Shown: positions 16,612-25,143 of the stretch, one piece after another
Position numbering within the stretch: the first letter of the stretch is position 1
Layout: every line of letters begins with the position of its first letter
NCBI GenBank assembly: GCA_016713245.1
Contig: JADJPM010000001.1
Span: 2,046,001-2,110,000 of the forward strand
DNA from: Verrucomicrobiaceae bacterium
GTDB lineage: Bacteria; Verrucomicrobiota; Verrucomicrobiia; Verrucomicrobiales; Verrucomicrobiaceae
Direction of reading: 5' to 3'
DNA length: 64,000 nt
Program-made: the position numbers and the translations under genes
Notes under the pieces: model-generated
The model's database searches: none
What the model was told of the DNA's origin: nothing
The model's input: the letters and a program-made list of their open reading frames with translations, nothing else

Positions 16612-18165
16612 TCAAGCCTCCGCCATGACCGGCTTCATCATCGGCTCGCTTGCGGTGGCACGCGATGAAGCGAGTGCGGTGGTGACTTCGGCCTTCAGCC
16701 AGATTTTGACTCCATCCCAGAGCAGACGCAGGGCGCTGGGATCCGGCGAGAAGCTGAAGCGTGGCGACCAGAAGTGGCCGTGGTTTTTCATGCCGTAGAT
16801 GCCTTTGCGGATGCGCTCGCGGCCGAGGTGGGCGAGGCGGCGATTGTAGAAGGCCATGAAGCGTCCGAATATGGCTCCTGCGGTGCCGTTGTAGGGCATC
16901 TGCTTCCATTCCTCCTTCGGGTTCATGTAAACGCCGCGCACAGGGCCGATGAAGTAAGCGCCGAGATCCATGAGGAAGGCGGCGTGCATGAGCTCGGCAT
17001 CGCCGAGGTAGAAATACTTCTCTTTGTAGAGAGCATCGAACCAAGTACGCCAAGCACGCGGGTAGGCGAGGTTGAGATAATCGACGGTTTCCTTCACGCA
17101 CTCGCCTTTGACCTCGCGGAGGATCATCTCCGTGGCTGCGGAGACGGTGTGGGCGCAGAAATCGAGGCCGTGGCTGTAGAGCGGGTCCATGAAGCCAGCG
17201 GCATCGCCGACGATGACCCAGCGATTGCCCGCGATGCGGTCAGAACGGTAGATGAGGTTCTTGTAGGAAAAGACATCGTCCTCGTCGGGGATGGCATTTT
17301 CAAACATCAGCCTGCCAACGGGATGCGTGAGCAGATGTGCCTGGAGGCGGGCGAGGGGATTGGGACCTTCCGGCGGATTGTAAATGCGGCGATCCCAAGT
17401 GACACCGGCGCTGAAGCTGCCATCGGGCAAAGGAATGATCCAGCTCCACCAGCCGTGGCCCATGAGGTGGTTCGTGGCGGAGGTGCGGTTTGCTTTTGCC
17501 CCCATGGTGAGACCGGGATGCATGCGACGGCTTTTGAAGCTGTCGAGGTCGTTCACGTTCGTGAAGCGGCACCAGATCGAGGAGGTGGGATGCTCCTCGG
17601 CAAAACTGCGGAGCATGCCCATTTTTTTAGCGAGCACGGCGGCCTTGCCGGAGGCATCGAGCACCCAGCGGGAGGTCACGGTGCGCATCTGGCCTTCCAG
17701 CGGCATGATCTCGAGCGTGTGCGGCATGCTGTCCTCGGAAAGCGAGATCGTTTTGATGGTGGCGGGCCGCATCAGCTCGCAGCCATACATTTGCGCCTCC
17801 TCCAGCAGATGCTCGTCGAGCAGTTCGCGGTCGAGCTGGTAAGTAGGCAAGCGTGACTGGAAAGTGGGGCCGATCTCCGTGAGATCGCAGACGGAGTCCG
17901 TGGGTGATTTGCAGAACCACAGGCGCAGACCGTGCTTCATGTACTGGCGGCCAGTGAGGTAGTTTCCCTGATGCAAAACGCGGGTGAGGAAGCAGCCGGC
18001 CACCTCGGAGGTGCTCTCGCCCACCTTGCGGTTGAAGTGCGTGGTGCGCTCCACGACGAGCACTTTCAGCTCGGGATGCTCACGCTTCAGCAGGATCCCG
18101 GCGGCGGAGCCGGAGAAGGCACCGCCCATGATGACGACATCGTATTCGGCGGCAGGAGATTTCAT
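16612..18165 (-). CDS. FAD-dependent tryptophan-halogenase-like flavoprotein
   Basis: A 517-residue flavoprotein from ATG 18165; an in-frame extension to 18255 lies before the FAD motif and was discarded. It has an N-terminal dinucleotide fold DVVIMGGAFSGSAAG (10-23), the VGEST loop (48-52), and GWWSWIIP (238-245), matching the W-x-W-x-I-P motif of flavin-dependent halogenases, then VGDAAGFMDPLYSHG (319-333). Halogenases chlorinate aromatic or pyrrole rings, but relatives in aryl-polyene and flexirubin clusters may be monooxygenases. It is divergent from an acyltransferase-deacetylase pair (gap 79 bp), which suggests a lipid or pigment tailoring role. Confidence 0.85.
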   Translation of the reverse strand: MKSPAAEYDVVIMGGAFSGSAAGILLKREHPELKVLVVERTTHFNRKVGESTSEVAGCFLTRVLHQGNYLTGRQYMKHGLRLWFCKSPTDSVCDLTEIGPTFQSRLPTYQLDRELLDEHLLEEAQMYGCELMRPATIKTISLSEDSMPHTLEIMPLEGQMRTVTSRWVLDASGKAAVLAKKMGMLRSFAEEHPTSSIWCRFTNVNDLDSFKSRRMHPGLTMGAKANRTSATNHLMGHGWWSWIIPLPDGSFSAGVTWDRRIYNPPEGPNPLARLQAHLLTHPVGRLMFENAIPDEDDVFSYKNLIYRSDRIAGNRWVIVGDAAGFMDPLYSHGLDFCAHTVSAATEMILREVKGECVKETVDYLNLAYPRAWRTWFDALYKEKYFYLGDAELMHAAFLMDLGAYFIGPVRGVYMNPKEEWKQMPYNGTAGAIFGRFMAFYNRRLAHLGRERIRKGIYGMKNHGHFWSPRFSFSPDPSALRLLWDGVKIWLKAEVTTALASSRATASEPMMKPVMAEA

Positions 18166-18244
18166 GAAGTGAAAAAGAAAGTTGTCGTCGAAGGCGGACG
18201 GGCCGAAAAAGCGGCCCGATTTTCCCCGCGCACGCCATCTAGTA

Positions 18245-19183
18245 ATGCCTTCCACCGATTCTGCAACCTACCAGCCACCCGTGCCCTCCCAGGCATCGCG
18301 TCACGGTCTGCACGGGGCGTTTTGGACGAAATTGGCGCTGGGACTGATGCGCTGGATGCCGATGTGGCTCGCCACGGCGCTCACCTACCCCATCGTGCTG
18401 GTCATTTATGTGCTGGCGGTGCCGCAGCGGGAGGCCCTGCGGCAAAATTTGACTGCTCTCGTGCCCGGCGGGGCTGGCAGCAGTTGCCTGGCGGGTTTTC
18501 GCGTCCTTTTGCAGTTCGCCCTGACCTACATCGACCGCCTCTGGCATCTGTATTTCGGCAAAGAAGTGGCCTGGGAAGTGGAGGGCATGGATCACTTCGA
18601 CAAGCTGCGGGCCGAGCCGGGAGGCGCCCTCGTTTTCACCGTCCACAGCGGTAACTACGACATCGGCGCGACGCTTTTCGCGAGCAAGTTTGGGCGGGTG
18701 ATCCATACCGTCCGCATGCCGGAAATGACAGCTGACTTGCAAAAGCTGCGTGAGAAGGAACTCCGCGAGCAGGAGCACAAACAGCCGCTGCTGCGCATCC
18801 ATTACAACGCCCCCGGCTCCCACCTCGGCATGGAGCTCATCCGCATTCTCCAGGCTGGCGAGGTCGTCTGTGTGCAGGGCGACCGCGTGATGGGCGATGT
18901 GGCCCCCACGCATGTGGAGGTGGGCGGGCTGCGCTACGAGATCCCACGCGGGCCGCTGGTGCTCGCCGAGGTGACCGGCGCACCGTGCTACCCGGTGTTT
19001 TTGAAGCGCCTCGGCCGCCTGCGCTATGGCATCGAGATCGGCGAACCCTTTCACACCGGCGGTGGCAGGCCGAAATGCGCCCAACTCGCTCCGAAATGGG
19101 GTGCCATCCTGCATGACTTTCTTCAGCGGCACTGGGATCAGTGGTTTGTGTTTGAACCGCTCGTCACCAAAGTGGACGCATGA
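18245..19183 (+). CDS. Lysophospholipid/lipid-A-type acyltransferase
   Basis: A 312-residue LPLAT-superfamily enzyme at the inner membrane. After a short Pro/Ser-rich head comes a hydrophobic anchor (LTYPIVLVIYVLAVP) and QRE-ALRQNL, then the catalytic HX4D as VHSGNYDIG and VQGDRVMGD (the G-D-R block), with PRGPLVLAEVTGAPCYPVF, all typical of the LpxL/HtrB-like branch. It would transfer an acyl group from acyl-ACP or CoA to a lipid acceptor. The stop overlaps the deacetylase start (ATGA, 19180-19183), so the two are co-translated. Clusters for aryl polyenes and flexirubins contain this gene type next to halogenase-like flavoproteins. Confidence 0.88.
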   Translation: MPSTDSATYQPPVPSQASRHGLHGAFWTKLALGLMRWMPMWLATALTYPIVLVIYVLAVPQREALRQNLTALVPGGAGSSCLAGFRVLLQFALTYIDRLWHLYFGKEVAWEVEGMDHFDKLRAEPGGALVFTVHSGNYDIGATLFASKFGRVIHTVRMPEMTADLQKLREKELREQEHKQPLLRIHYNAPGSHLGMELIRILQAGEVVCVQGDRVMGDVAPTHVEVGGLRYEIPRGPLVLAEVTGAPCYPVFLKRLGRLRYGIEIGEPFHTGGGRPKCAQLAPKWGAILHDFLQRHWDQWFVFEPLVTKVDA

Positions 19184-19953
19184 CCTCTGAGCGATCCCGC
19201 GCCCAATACCTGCGCCGCGCCAATGTGCGCTTCGTGCTCACGCTGCTGCCCGCGGTGCTATGCGTCATCCTCACGAGCCTGGGCCTATGGCCTTGGGCGG
19301 CGGTTGTTTTCTGCGTTACGCTCGTCGTCATCGTCGTCGGCACGCTGGTGCCGCGCTGCTCGCTTTTCGGCCCGCTGGTGAAACGCCAACTAAGCGGCAG
19401 CAAAGCGCCGCTGCTCACCATCGACGACGGCCCGCATCCCGAGCACACGCCCGCCATTCTCGACATCCTCGACCGCCACGGCCTCAAGGCGATCTTCTGC
19501 CTCATCGGCGACCGCGCCGAGCAATATCCGCATCTTGTGCATGAGATCATCCGTCGGGGTCATGAGATCGCCAACCACACGCAGACTCATCCCGCCGCTT
19601 CTTTTTGGACGCTAACCCCCGCCCGCATGTGGGACGAGATCGCTCGCTGCCAGGAAACGCTCACCCGCATCGCTCCGGAGCATCCGCCGCGCTGGTTTCG
19701 CCCGCCCGCCGGCCATCACAATGCCTTCTGTGTGCTCACCGCCCGCGCCATCGGCCTGGAGACGCTCATGTGGACCGCCCGCGGCTTCGACGGCACGCTC
19801 ACGAACACCGATTCCATCATCCGCCGCATCCGCCGCAAGCTCACCCCCGACGGCATCGTGCTCATCCACGAAGGCACGCCTGTCTGCGTCGAGGTGACAG
19901 AAAAGGTGGCTCAAATGCTCACAGGCTATGCTGCTGAACGCATTCCGTCCTGA
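19180..19953 (+). CDS. Membrane-anchored NodB-type polysaccharide deacetylase
   Basis: A 257-residue protein with two N-terminal hydrophobic helices (about 15-55) that should anchor it, then a NodB carbohydrate-esterase 4 domain: TIDDGPHPEHT holds the two Asp residues of motif 1, HEIANHTQTHP the metal-binding His pair, RPPAGHHN motif 3 and VLIHEG motif 5. It would remove acetyl groups from a glycan or glycolipid. It is translationally coupled to the acyltransferase, and a deacetylase in this setting also occurs in flexirubin-type loci, so a lipid-linked product rather than peptidoglycan may be its target. Its end overlaps the convergent Uma2-like gene by 28 bp. Confidence 0.88.
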   Translation: MTSERSRAQYLRRANVRFVLTLLPAVLCVILTSLGLWPWAAVVFCVTLVVIVVGTLVPRCSLFGPLVKRQLSGSKAPLLTIDDGPHPEHTPAILDILDRHGLKAIFCLIGDRAEQYPHLVHEIIRRGHEIANHTQTHPAASFWTLTPARMWDEIARCQETLTRIAPEHPPRWFRPPAGHHNAFCVLTARAIGLETLMWTARGFDGTLTNTDSIIRRIRRKLTPDGIVLIHEGTPVCVEVTEKVAQMLTGYAAERIPS

Positions 19954-20618
19954 AGCCTCGATAAAACCTTCGCCAGATCACCTTCGAGCATCGCCGCAGC
20001 ATCCAGCCAGAGACCAGGAAAGATGCTGCTCTTCAACAAACCGTCCGCGTCCGGCTCGATCTCGACGAACTCACCCTCGACCAGCTTCCACCAGACGATA
20101 CGGTTCTCCTGGGTGATCCACACGAGATACTCTCGCACGCCATTCCGGCGATAAGCGTTCTTTTTGGCATGCAGATCGTATCCAGCGCTCGAGGAAGCGA
20201 TTTCGACCGCCAGCTCGGGAGCGCCTTCCACATAGTCCTCCGCCGTCGTCCGCGACTGGCCGCCATGCTCTGGCAGGATTCGCAGCAACAGATCAGGCTG
20301 GTATTCATTGTCGAAATCGAGCATCACCGTGGCGTTGTCAGCCGCCTCTGTCTTCGGGTGCTGTGCGGCGTAGTTCACAAGCCAACCTGCCATCGCGATT
20401 TGTGGCTTGCCGTGCTTTTTGAGTTTGGCGGGTGAGGGCATGTTGACGACTCCTTCGATCAATTCGGCTTTTTTGACATTCGTCATGGACTCGTAGCGCC
20501 GGTGAAACTCCTGGCGTGAGAGCCGATCCCCCTGTTCCAACGCAGGAACGCCGCCCTTCGACCTCGGGATGAGCACGAAGTCTTCTCGTGGCGGGCGGAT
20601 CGTTGCCGTGGCGGACAT
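19926..20618 (-). CDS. Uma2-family (DUF820) putative PD-(D/E)XK nuclease
   Basis: A 230-residue protein with the Uma2/DUF820 signature: YQPDLLLRILP (the D of the nuclease site), APELAVEIASSSAGYDLHAKKNAYRRNGVREYLVWI (E-x-(A/S) plus the K-x-x-x-Y motif). These proteins are abundant in cyanobacteria and many bacteria and look like PD-(D/E)XK nucleases; their cellular role is unproven. It overlaps the convergent deacetylase by 28 bp and interrupts the surrounding biosynthetic-looking genes, so it is probably a passenger. Confidence 0.85.
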   Translation of the reverse strand: MSATATIRPPREDFVLIPRSKGGVPALEQGDRLSRQEFHRRYESMTNVKKAELIEGVVNMPSPAKLKKHGKPQIAMAGWLVNYAAQHPKTEAADNATVMLDFDNEYQPDLLLRILPEHGGQSRTTAEDYVEGAPELAVEIASSSAGYDLHAKKNAYRRNGVREYLVWITQENRIVWWKLVEGEFVEIEPDADGLLKSSIFPGLWLDAAAMLEGDLAKVLSRLQDGMRSAA

Positions 20619-20648
20619 ACTCGGATGCTACCACGACCTGCTTTCAGC

Positions 20649-21317
20649 TCAAGCCTGCCTTTCGGCCACGATCAGGTAGTTGTTAAACGGCGTGCCGCCC
20701 CACATCGGCTCCAGATGGACTTGGAGGCCTTGTTGAGTCAAAACGCGCTCAAACTGCTCGCGGGTCGGATAACATACCGGCGCGGCTTTCATCCAAAAGG
20801 TGATCTTGGCGATCCAATCACCGAGAATGGTCACGCGATGCCGCCAGGTGGCCTCGCGAAGGCCGCTGCGGATGATCAATTTTCCGCCAGGAGCCACGCG
20901 AGCCGCCGCGAGGGCCAGCAGCGCATCTTGTTCGGCGGGCGTGAAGAATTGCAGGATGTCGAGAATGATCACATGACCGCTGAAGTCCGGCATCTCGCGT
21001 CGCGCATCACCCGCGGCGTAGTTTAAATCGGTAAAGCCGCTGCGCTCGGCCATGCGGCGAGCGGCTTGGATCTTTTCGGTGTCGTAGTCAAAGCCCGTCA
21101 CGGGAGCCGTGTAGCCTGCACCGCGCAGGTACATCGCCAGCAGGCCGATGCCACAGCCAATGTCGAGCACCGGAAGGTGCGTGCCGGTGATCTCACGCAG
21201 CGCCGCCGCATAGACGGGATCAGAGCGCAGCTTGATCCGCGTGTAGTCGCGATGCCACCGCGTCGTGCAGAGCGCGGCGATGCGTTTCACTTCTTCGGGT
21301 GGGCATTCGAGCTTCAT
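20649..21317 (-). CDS. SAM-dependent methyltransferase
   Basis: A 222-residue class I methyltransferase. LDIGCGIGLLAMYL is motif I (SAM glycine loop), FDYDTEKIQAARR motif II, and HVIILDILQFFTPAEQ, APGGKLIIRSG motifs IV-V. The ATG (21317) overlaps the stop of the upstream AMP-ligase (ATGA), so the two are co-translated. The length and plain fold do not fix the substrate; with the ligase it may methylate an aryl starter or a lipid head group. An in-frame extension to 21368 lies inside the ligase gene and is unlikely. Confidence 0.87.
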   Translation of the reverse strand: MKLECPPEEVKRIAALCTTRWHRDYTRIKLRSDPVYAAALREITGTHLPVLDIGCGIGLLAMYLRGAGYTAPVTGFDYDTEKIQAARRMAERSGFTDLNYAAGDARREMPDFSGHVIILDILQFFTPAEQDALLALAAARVAPGGKLIIRSGLREATWRHRVTILGDWIAKITFWMKAAPVCYPTREQFERVLTQQGLQVHLEPMWGGTPFNNYLIVAERQA

Positions 21318-22465
21318 GCGTCGCCGATCCACCTGCGCGGAACCTCCCAGGGTGCAAGCGCGGCGCACACTTTTGTTTTGAAGGCCACGGTGATCTCCGC
21401 CTGCGGCAGCGGCACACGGGCGACGATGTCCTGGCAGCGCTCGGGATCGCGACTGGGCGCTCCAAAGACTTCCACTAGTCCCAAATCACCCGCTTGGCGG
21501 ATCTTGGCTGCGATTTCATCCGGACTGAGTTTTCGGCCCGCGACGTTGATGCCGCGTCCGAGGCTCTTCTCGAAGCTCAAACGACCGTTTTCGAGCGAAA
21601 CAGCATCGCAGGTCAAAAAGCGGCCGTTTTCAAAAGTCTCGCCCGGTAGCGTCTCATCATACCCGAGGCCCACCGAACTGCTTTCGATGATCAAACGACC
21701 TTCCGGTCCGTTTTGTGCCTCCACGCCCGCGAGCAGTTCGCCATCGCAGGAGATCGCGCCGCACTCGCTCGTGCCGTAGAGATTTCGCAATTCCAGACTG
21801 TGCTTCTCGCGAGCCATCGCCGCCAGCTCCGGCGTCAGCGGCGATCCGGCAGAAATCGCGAGCGAGACATTGGCAAAGCTCACCTGCCCCATCAGCCAGG
21901 CCTTCCACATCGCTGGCACACCGGGCAAAAAGACCCGCTCATGCGGCCGCATCGCGTCCATCAGCGGCTGCGCAAAGGGTTGCGGAGCCCAGCACAGTGG
22001 AACTCCGTTCAGCAGCGTCTGCATGACGGTCATCGTGAGGCCATAGGAATGCGCACAGGAGATCGCCGCCACCGCCGCGCCGCGATTGGCGAGATCAAAA
22101 TAGTCATGCAACCGGTCCACATCGGCCGCGATCTGCTCAAAGGTAAAAAACTGGCAGCGCCGCACGCCAGAGCCGCCCACCGTTTGCTTGATGAAAGCCG
22201 TGCCATCCGGCAGCGGCATCGCTGGCACACGGCGTGAGCGGTCTTTTTCCACCCACTGCACCGGCACGCCTTGCAGCAGGCCCGCGAGTGTCGCCTTTAA
22301 AAGATCCGGCGTGTTTCCCTGAGCGATGAAGACATCCCCCTGCGGCTTCAGCGCCCGCGCTTGTGAATCCAGCTCAGCAAACGTCAGCGTCAAATCGGGG
22401 CCATGCACCGCCACGAGCGCTGAGCGCTCTTTGATTATGCGATTCCATCGTTCCCGAAACGTCAT
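21314..22465 (-). CDS. AMP-dependent acyl/aryl ligase with shortened C-terminus
   Basis: A 383-residue member of the ANL adenylate-forming family. The P-loop-like A3 motif appears as TVGGSGVRR (normal TSGSTGxPK), A5 as LYGTSECG, and a late GRGINVAGRKLSPDEIAAKI matches A8. The protein stops at LAPWEVPRRWI, before the A10 lysine motif, and is shorter than the usual 500 or so residues; the adenylation Lys is therefore not evident. Such compact ligases occur in aryl-polyene/dialkylresorcinol loci where they load an acyl group. It is coupled to a methyltransferase by an ATGA overlap. Confidence 0.8.
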   Translation of the reverse strand: MTFRERWNRIIKERSALVAVHGPDLTLTFAELDSQARALKPQGDVFIAQGNTPDLLKATLAGLLQGVPVQWVEKDRSRRVPAMPLPDGTAFIKQTVGGSGVRRCQFFTFEQIAADVDRLHDYFDLANRGAAVAAISCAHSYGLTMTVMQTLLNGVPLCWAPQPFAQPLMDAMRPHERVFLPGVPAMWKAWLMGQVSFANVSLAISAGSPLTPELAAMAREKHSLELRNLYGTSECGAISCDGELLAGVEAQNGPEGRLIIESSSVGLGYDETLPGETFENGRFLTCDAVSLENGRLSFEKSLGRGINVAGRKLSPDEIAAKIRQAGDLGLVEVFGAPSRDPERCQDIVARVPLPQAEITVAFKTKVCAALAPWEVPRRWIGDA

Positions 22466-22530
22466 GCCGTGATTTGAGGCGGCGAGAGTAGAGGCGAGAA
22501 TCGCGGTTGCCAGAGGTTTTGCTGGCGGGA

Positions 22531-23400
22531 ATGGCGGGAAATGTTATCACGCTCACCATGCCCGGCGTTCTTCAGCTCAACCACCTCCGCAAACTGCTCG
22601 ACGATGATTCCGAGGTGGTCCGCGAGGCGGTGCGTCGCGAGCTCACCGGCATGCGGCGGGAGCTGCCGCAGTTTTTGGAGCTGCTCGATGAGCCGCTCAC
22701 GCCCGAAGAGGAGCAGGCCGTGGCCGAACTTTTGGAGCCTGCCCGCCGCACCGAGATGGAAGAGATTTGGATGCGCTGGCGCTGGTTGGAAGGCTCCACG
22801 GCACAGCTTGAGGAGGGCCTGAGCCAGATCTCCGCCTTTCTCGATGGCTGGAAGACGCAGCCGGGTGATCTCGGTCTCCAGCTCGATATGCTGGCTCGCG
22901 TGGCTTTTGAAGAGGGCGGGCGCATGAATGCTCACGAGCTGGCGGAGTGGCTCTTCGCCCAGCGTGGCGGCATCACCCGCTTTCGTGGGAACTCGAAGGA
23001 CTATTATTCGCCGCTCAACAGCAACCTCTTCTGGGTCATCGAGACCGGCCTCGGCAATCCGCTGAGCCTCTGCTGCATCTACCGCTTTGTGGGCCAGCGC
23101 TTCGGCCTCGACATCGGTGGCTGCAATTTCCCAGGTCACTTCCTCGCCCGCGTGCAGGTCGAAGGAAAAGAATGGCTCGTCGATTGCTTCAACCGAGGCA
23201 AATTCATGGATGCCGAGGACGTGGCCAAGCATCATCCCACCTCCAATCCAGCCATGGAAGAGCTCGTCCGCGAGCCTGCCAGCTCCAGCGCCATCCTGCT
23301 GCGCATCCTGCGGAACCTCGACGAGGCATTTACACGAGCGGACCGTTTCTCCGAACGGCAGTTCATGCGCCGACTGGCCGTGCGATTGATGGACGAATAG
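22531..23400 (+). CDS. SirB1-family transglutaminase-like protein
   Basis: A 289-residue cytosolic protein. After a helical N-terminal part (LRKLLDDDSEVVREAVRREL), NLFWVIETGLGNPLSLCCIYRFVGQRFGLDIGGCNFPGHFLARV matches the SirB1/transglutaminase-core-2 signature (G-x-P-L-S-L and P-G-H-F-L). The biochemical role of the family is uncertain. ATG 22531 has a weak purine-rich stretch upstream; ATG 22558 (MPGVLQ) is a near-equal alternative. The neighbours are unrelated in function. Confidence 0.8.
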   Translation: MAGNVITLTMPGVLQLNHLRKLLDDDSEVVREAVRRELTGMRRELPQFLELLDEPLTPEEEQAVAELLEPARRTEMEEIWMRWRWLEGSTAQLEEGLSQISAFLDGWKTQPGDLGLQLDMLARVAFEEGGRMNAHELAEWLFAQRGGITRFRGNSKDYYSPLNSNLFWVIETGLGNPLSLCCIYRFVGQRFGLDIGGCNFPGHFLARVQVEGKEWLVDCFNRGKFMDAEDVAKHHPTSNPAMEELVREPASSSAILLRILRNLDEAFTRADRFSERQFMRRLAVRLMDE

Positions 23401-23502
23401 GCCTCGCGACCTTTGCGGCGCAATTCTCGCCTCATGGATCGCCACATCCGGGAACTCCCCGATAGCGACGGAACGTTATCCAAGGTCAAAGTTGCTACCC
23501 TC

Positions 23503-24309
23503 ATGCATCTTTCCTCCGTCATCCTGCTCCTCACTGCCTGCTGCGCCCTCGCCGCAGAGCCGCTGACGCTTGATTTCAATCGCTACATGGAGGGCAAATA
23601 CCTCTTCGAGCGGAACTGCATCGTCTGCCACGGACCGCGTGGCGATGGCAAGGGCGAGATGGCTCCCACGCTCCAGCCTCGGCCGCGTTCCTTCCGCGAA
23701 GGCATGTTCAAATTCCGCACCACTCCCTTCGGCAGCCTGCCCGCCGAGGATGATCTGCGCCACACCATCAAACACGGCCTCACCGGCACGGCGATGGGCA
23801 TGTTTTCCCAGCTCACCGAGGAAGACATCACGAATGTCATCGAATATGTGAAGTCCTTCTCCCGCCGCTGGCGCAAAGCGGAAAACTACGCCGAGCCTAT
23901 GACCTTCCCGGCGGAGCCTGAGTGGTTCAAAGAAGCCGCATCAAAGGCCGCGCATGCCGCCACAGGGAAAGCACTCTTCCAGACGAACTGCAGCGCCTGC
24001 CACGGCCCCGCCGCCGATGGCAAAGGCCCCGCGGTTCCCGCTTTGAAGGACATTTGGGAGCAGCCCGCACGCCCTTCGGATCTCCGCCAACCACACCTCC
24101 GCTGTGGTGATCGCCCTCAGGACATCTACCGCGTGCTCACCACCGGCCTCAACGGCACGCCGATGGTCAGCTTTGATGCCACGCTCACGCCCGAGCAGCG
24201 CTGGGACATCATCGCCTACCTCTTCACCCTGAAGCTGCCGGATGTGCCCACGCTCGGCAATGCGCCACCGCGTGAGCTGACGAGCACAAAGGCCGCCCTT
24301 CCAAGGTAG
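23503..24309 (+). CDS. Diheme periplasmic cytochrome c
   Basis: A 268-residue protein starting at ATG 23503, which gives a good signal peptide (MHLSSVILLLTACCALA). It has two class I cytochrome c domains with heme sites CIVCHGP and CSACHGP, each followed by D-G-K-G and a likely Met ligand (TAMGMF; TPMVSF). It should carry electrons in the periplasm between a dehydrogenase and a terminal oxidase or reductase. The GMC oxidoreductase at 33.9 kb could be a donor, but nothing links them directly. The DUF1080 gene follows after 38 bp on the same strand. Confidence 0.9.
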   Translation: MHLSSVILLLTACCALAAEPLTLDFNRYMEGKYLFERNCIVCHGPRGDGKGEMAPTLQPRPRSFREGMFKFRTTPFGSLPAEDDLRHTIKHGLTGTAMGMFSQLTEEDITNVIEYVKSFSRRWRKAENYAEPMTFPAEPEWFKEAASKAAHAATGKALFQTNCSACHGPAADGKGPAVPALKDIWEQPARPSDLRQPHLRCGDRPQDIYRVLTTGLNGTPMVSFDATLTPEQRWDIIAYLFTLKLPDVPTLGNAPPRELTSTKAALPR

Positions 24310-24347
24310 TGAGCTTCGGCCTTGGAAAAGGCCTCAAGTCGGTCAAG

Positions 24348-25136
24348 ATGGCCCGCATGTCCGCTTTTCGACTCGTCGCCCTCCTCGCACTCTTCACCAC
24401 CGCTCTTTCCGCTCAAGAATCCAAGTGGGTGCCGCTCTTCAACGGCAAAGATCTGAGCGGCTGGACGATCAAAATCTCCAAGCGACCGCTGGGTGAGAAC
24501 TTCGCGAACACCTTCCGTGTCGAAGATGGCATCCTCAAAGTCAGCTACGATGGCTACGAGAAGTTCGACGAGCACTTTGGTCATCTCTACTCAAACCTCG
24601 CCTACTCCCATTACATCCTGCGGCTGGAGTATCGCTTCACCGGTAAGATGATGGCTGATGCCCCGCACTATGTGAACCTCAACAGCGGCATCATGCTGCA
24701 TGCGCAGCCGCCGCAGAGCATGCGCTTCGATCAGGGCTTCCCCGCCAGCCTGGAGATGCAATTCCTCGCCGATGAAGGCAAAGGCGCACGCTCTACTGGC
24801 AATCTCTGCACGCCTGGCACCCATGTGGAAATGGGCGGGCAGCTCATCACCAAGCACATCGTCAAATCCAGCGCCCCCACCTTCCCGGCCGATGAGTGGG
24901 TGCGTGCTGAGGTGGAGGTGCGTGGCAATGAAGAACTCATCCACCGCATCAACGGCGTCGAAGTCCTGCGCTACCAGCGCCCCCAACTCGATCCCACCAA
25001 CAACAATGCCCCCGCCACTGACCAGATCGAACTCGGTGGCAATCTCATGCTCAGTTACGGCCACATCGCCCTTCAAGCCGAAGGGCAGCCGGTGTGGTTT
25101 CGGAAGATCGAGCTGATGTCCCTGGAGAAAAAGTGA
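24348..25136 (+). CDS. Secreted DUF1080 (3-keto-glycoside hydrolase-type) protein
   Basis: A 262-residue protein with a signal peptide (LVALLALFTTALSA). It has the DUF1080 (PF06439) jelly-roll layout: WVPLFNGKDLSGWTIK at the start of the domain, FRVEDGILKVSYDGY, HYILRLEYRFTG and NSGIMLHAQPP. In Bacteroidetes such domains hydrolyse 3-keto-disaccharides after oxidation of a glycoside. Together with the GMC oxidoreductase (33862-35673) and the ThuA protein (29902-30675) in this window, a similar 3-keto-sugar route is possible. ATG 24357 is an alternative start. Confidence 0.85.
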   Translation: MARMSAFRLVALLALFTTALSAQESKWVPLFNGKDLSGWTIKISKRPLGENFANTFRVEDGILKVSYDGYEKFDEHFGHLYSNLAYSHYILRLEYRFTGKMMADAPHYVNLNSGIMLHAQPPQSMRFDQGFPASLEMQFLADEGKGARSTGNLCTPGTHVEMGGQLITKHIVKSSAPTFPADEWVRAEVEVRGNEELIHRINGVEVLRYQRPQLDPTNNNAPATDQIELGGNLMLSYGHIALQAEGQPVWFRKIELMSLEKK

Positions 25137-25143
25137 TGATAAG

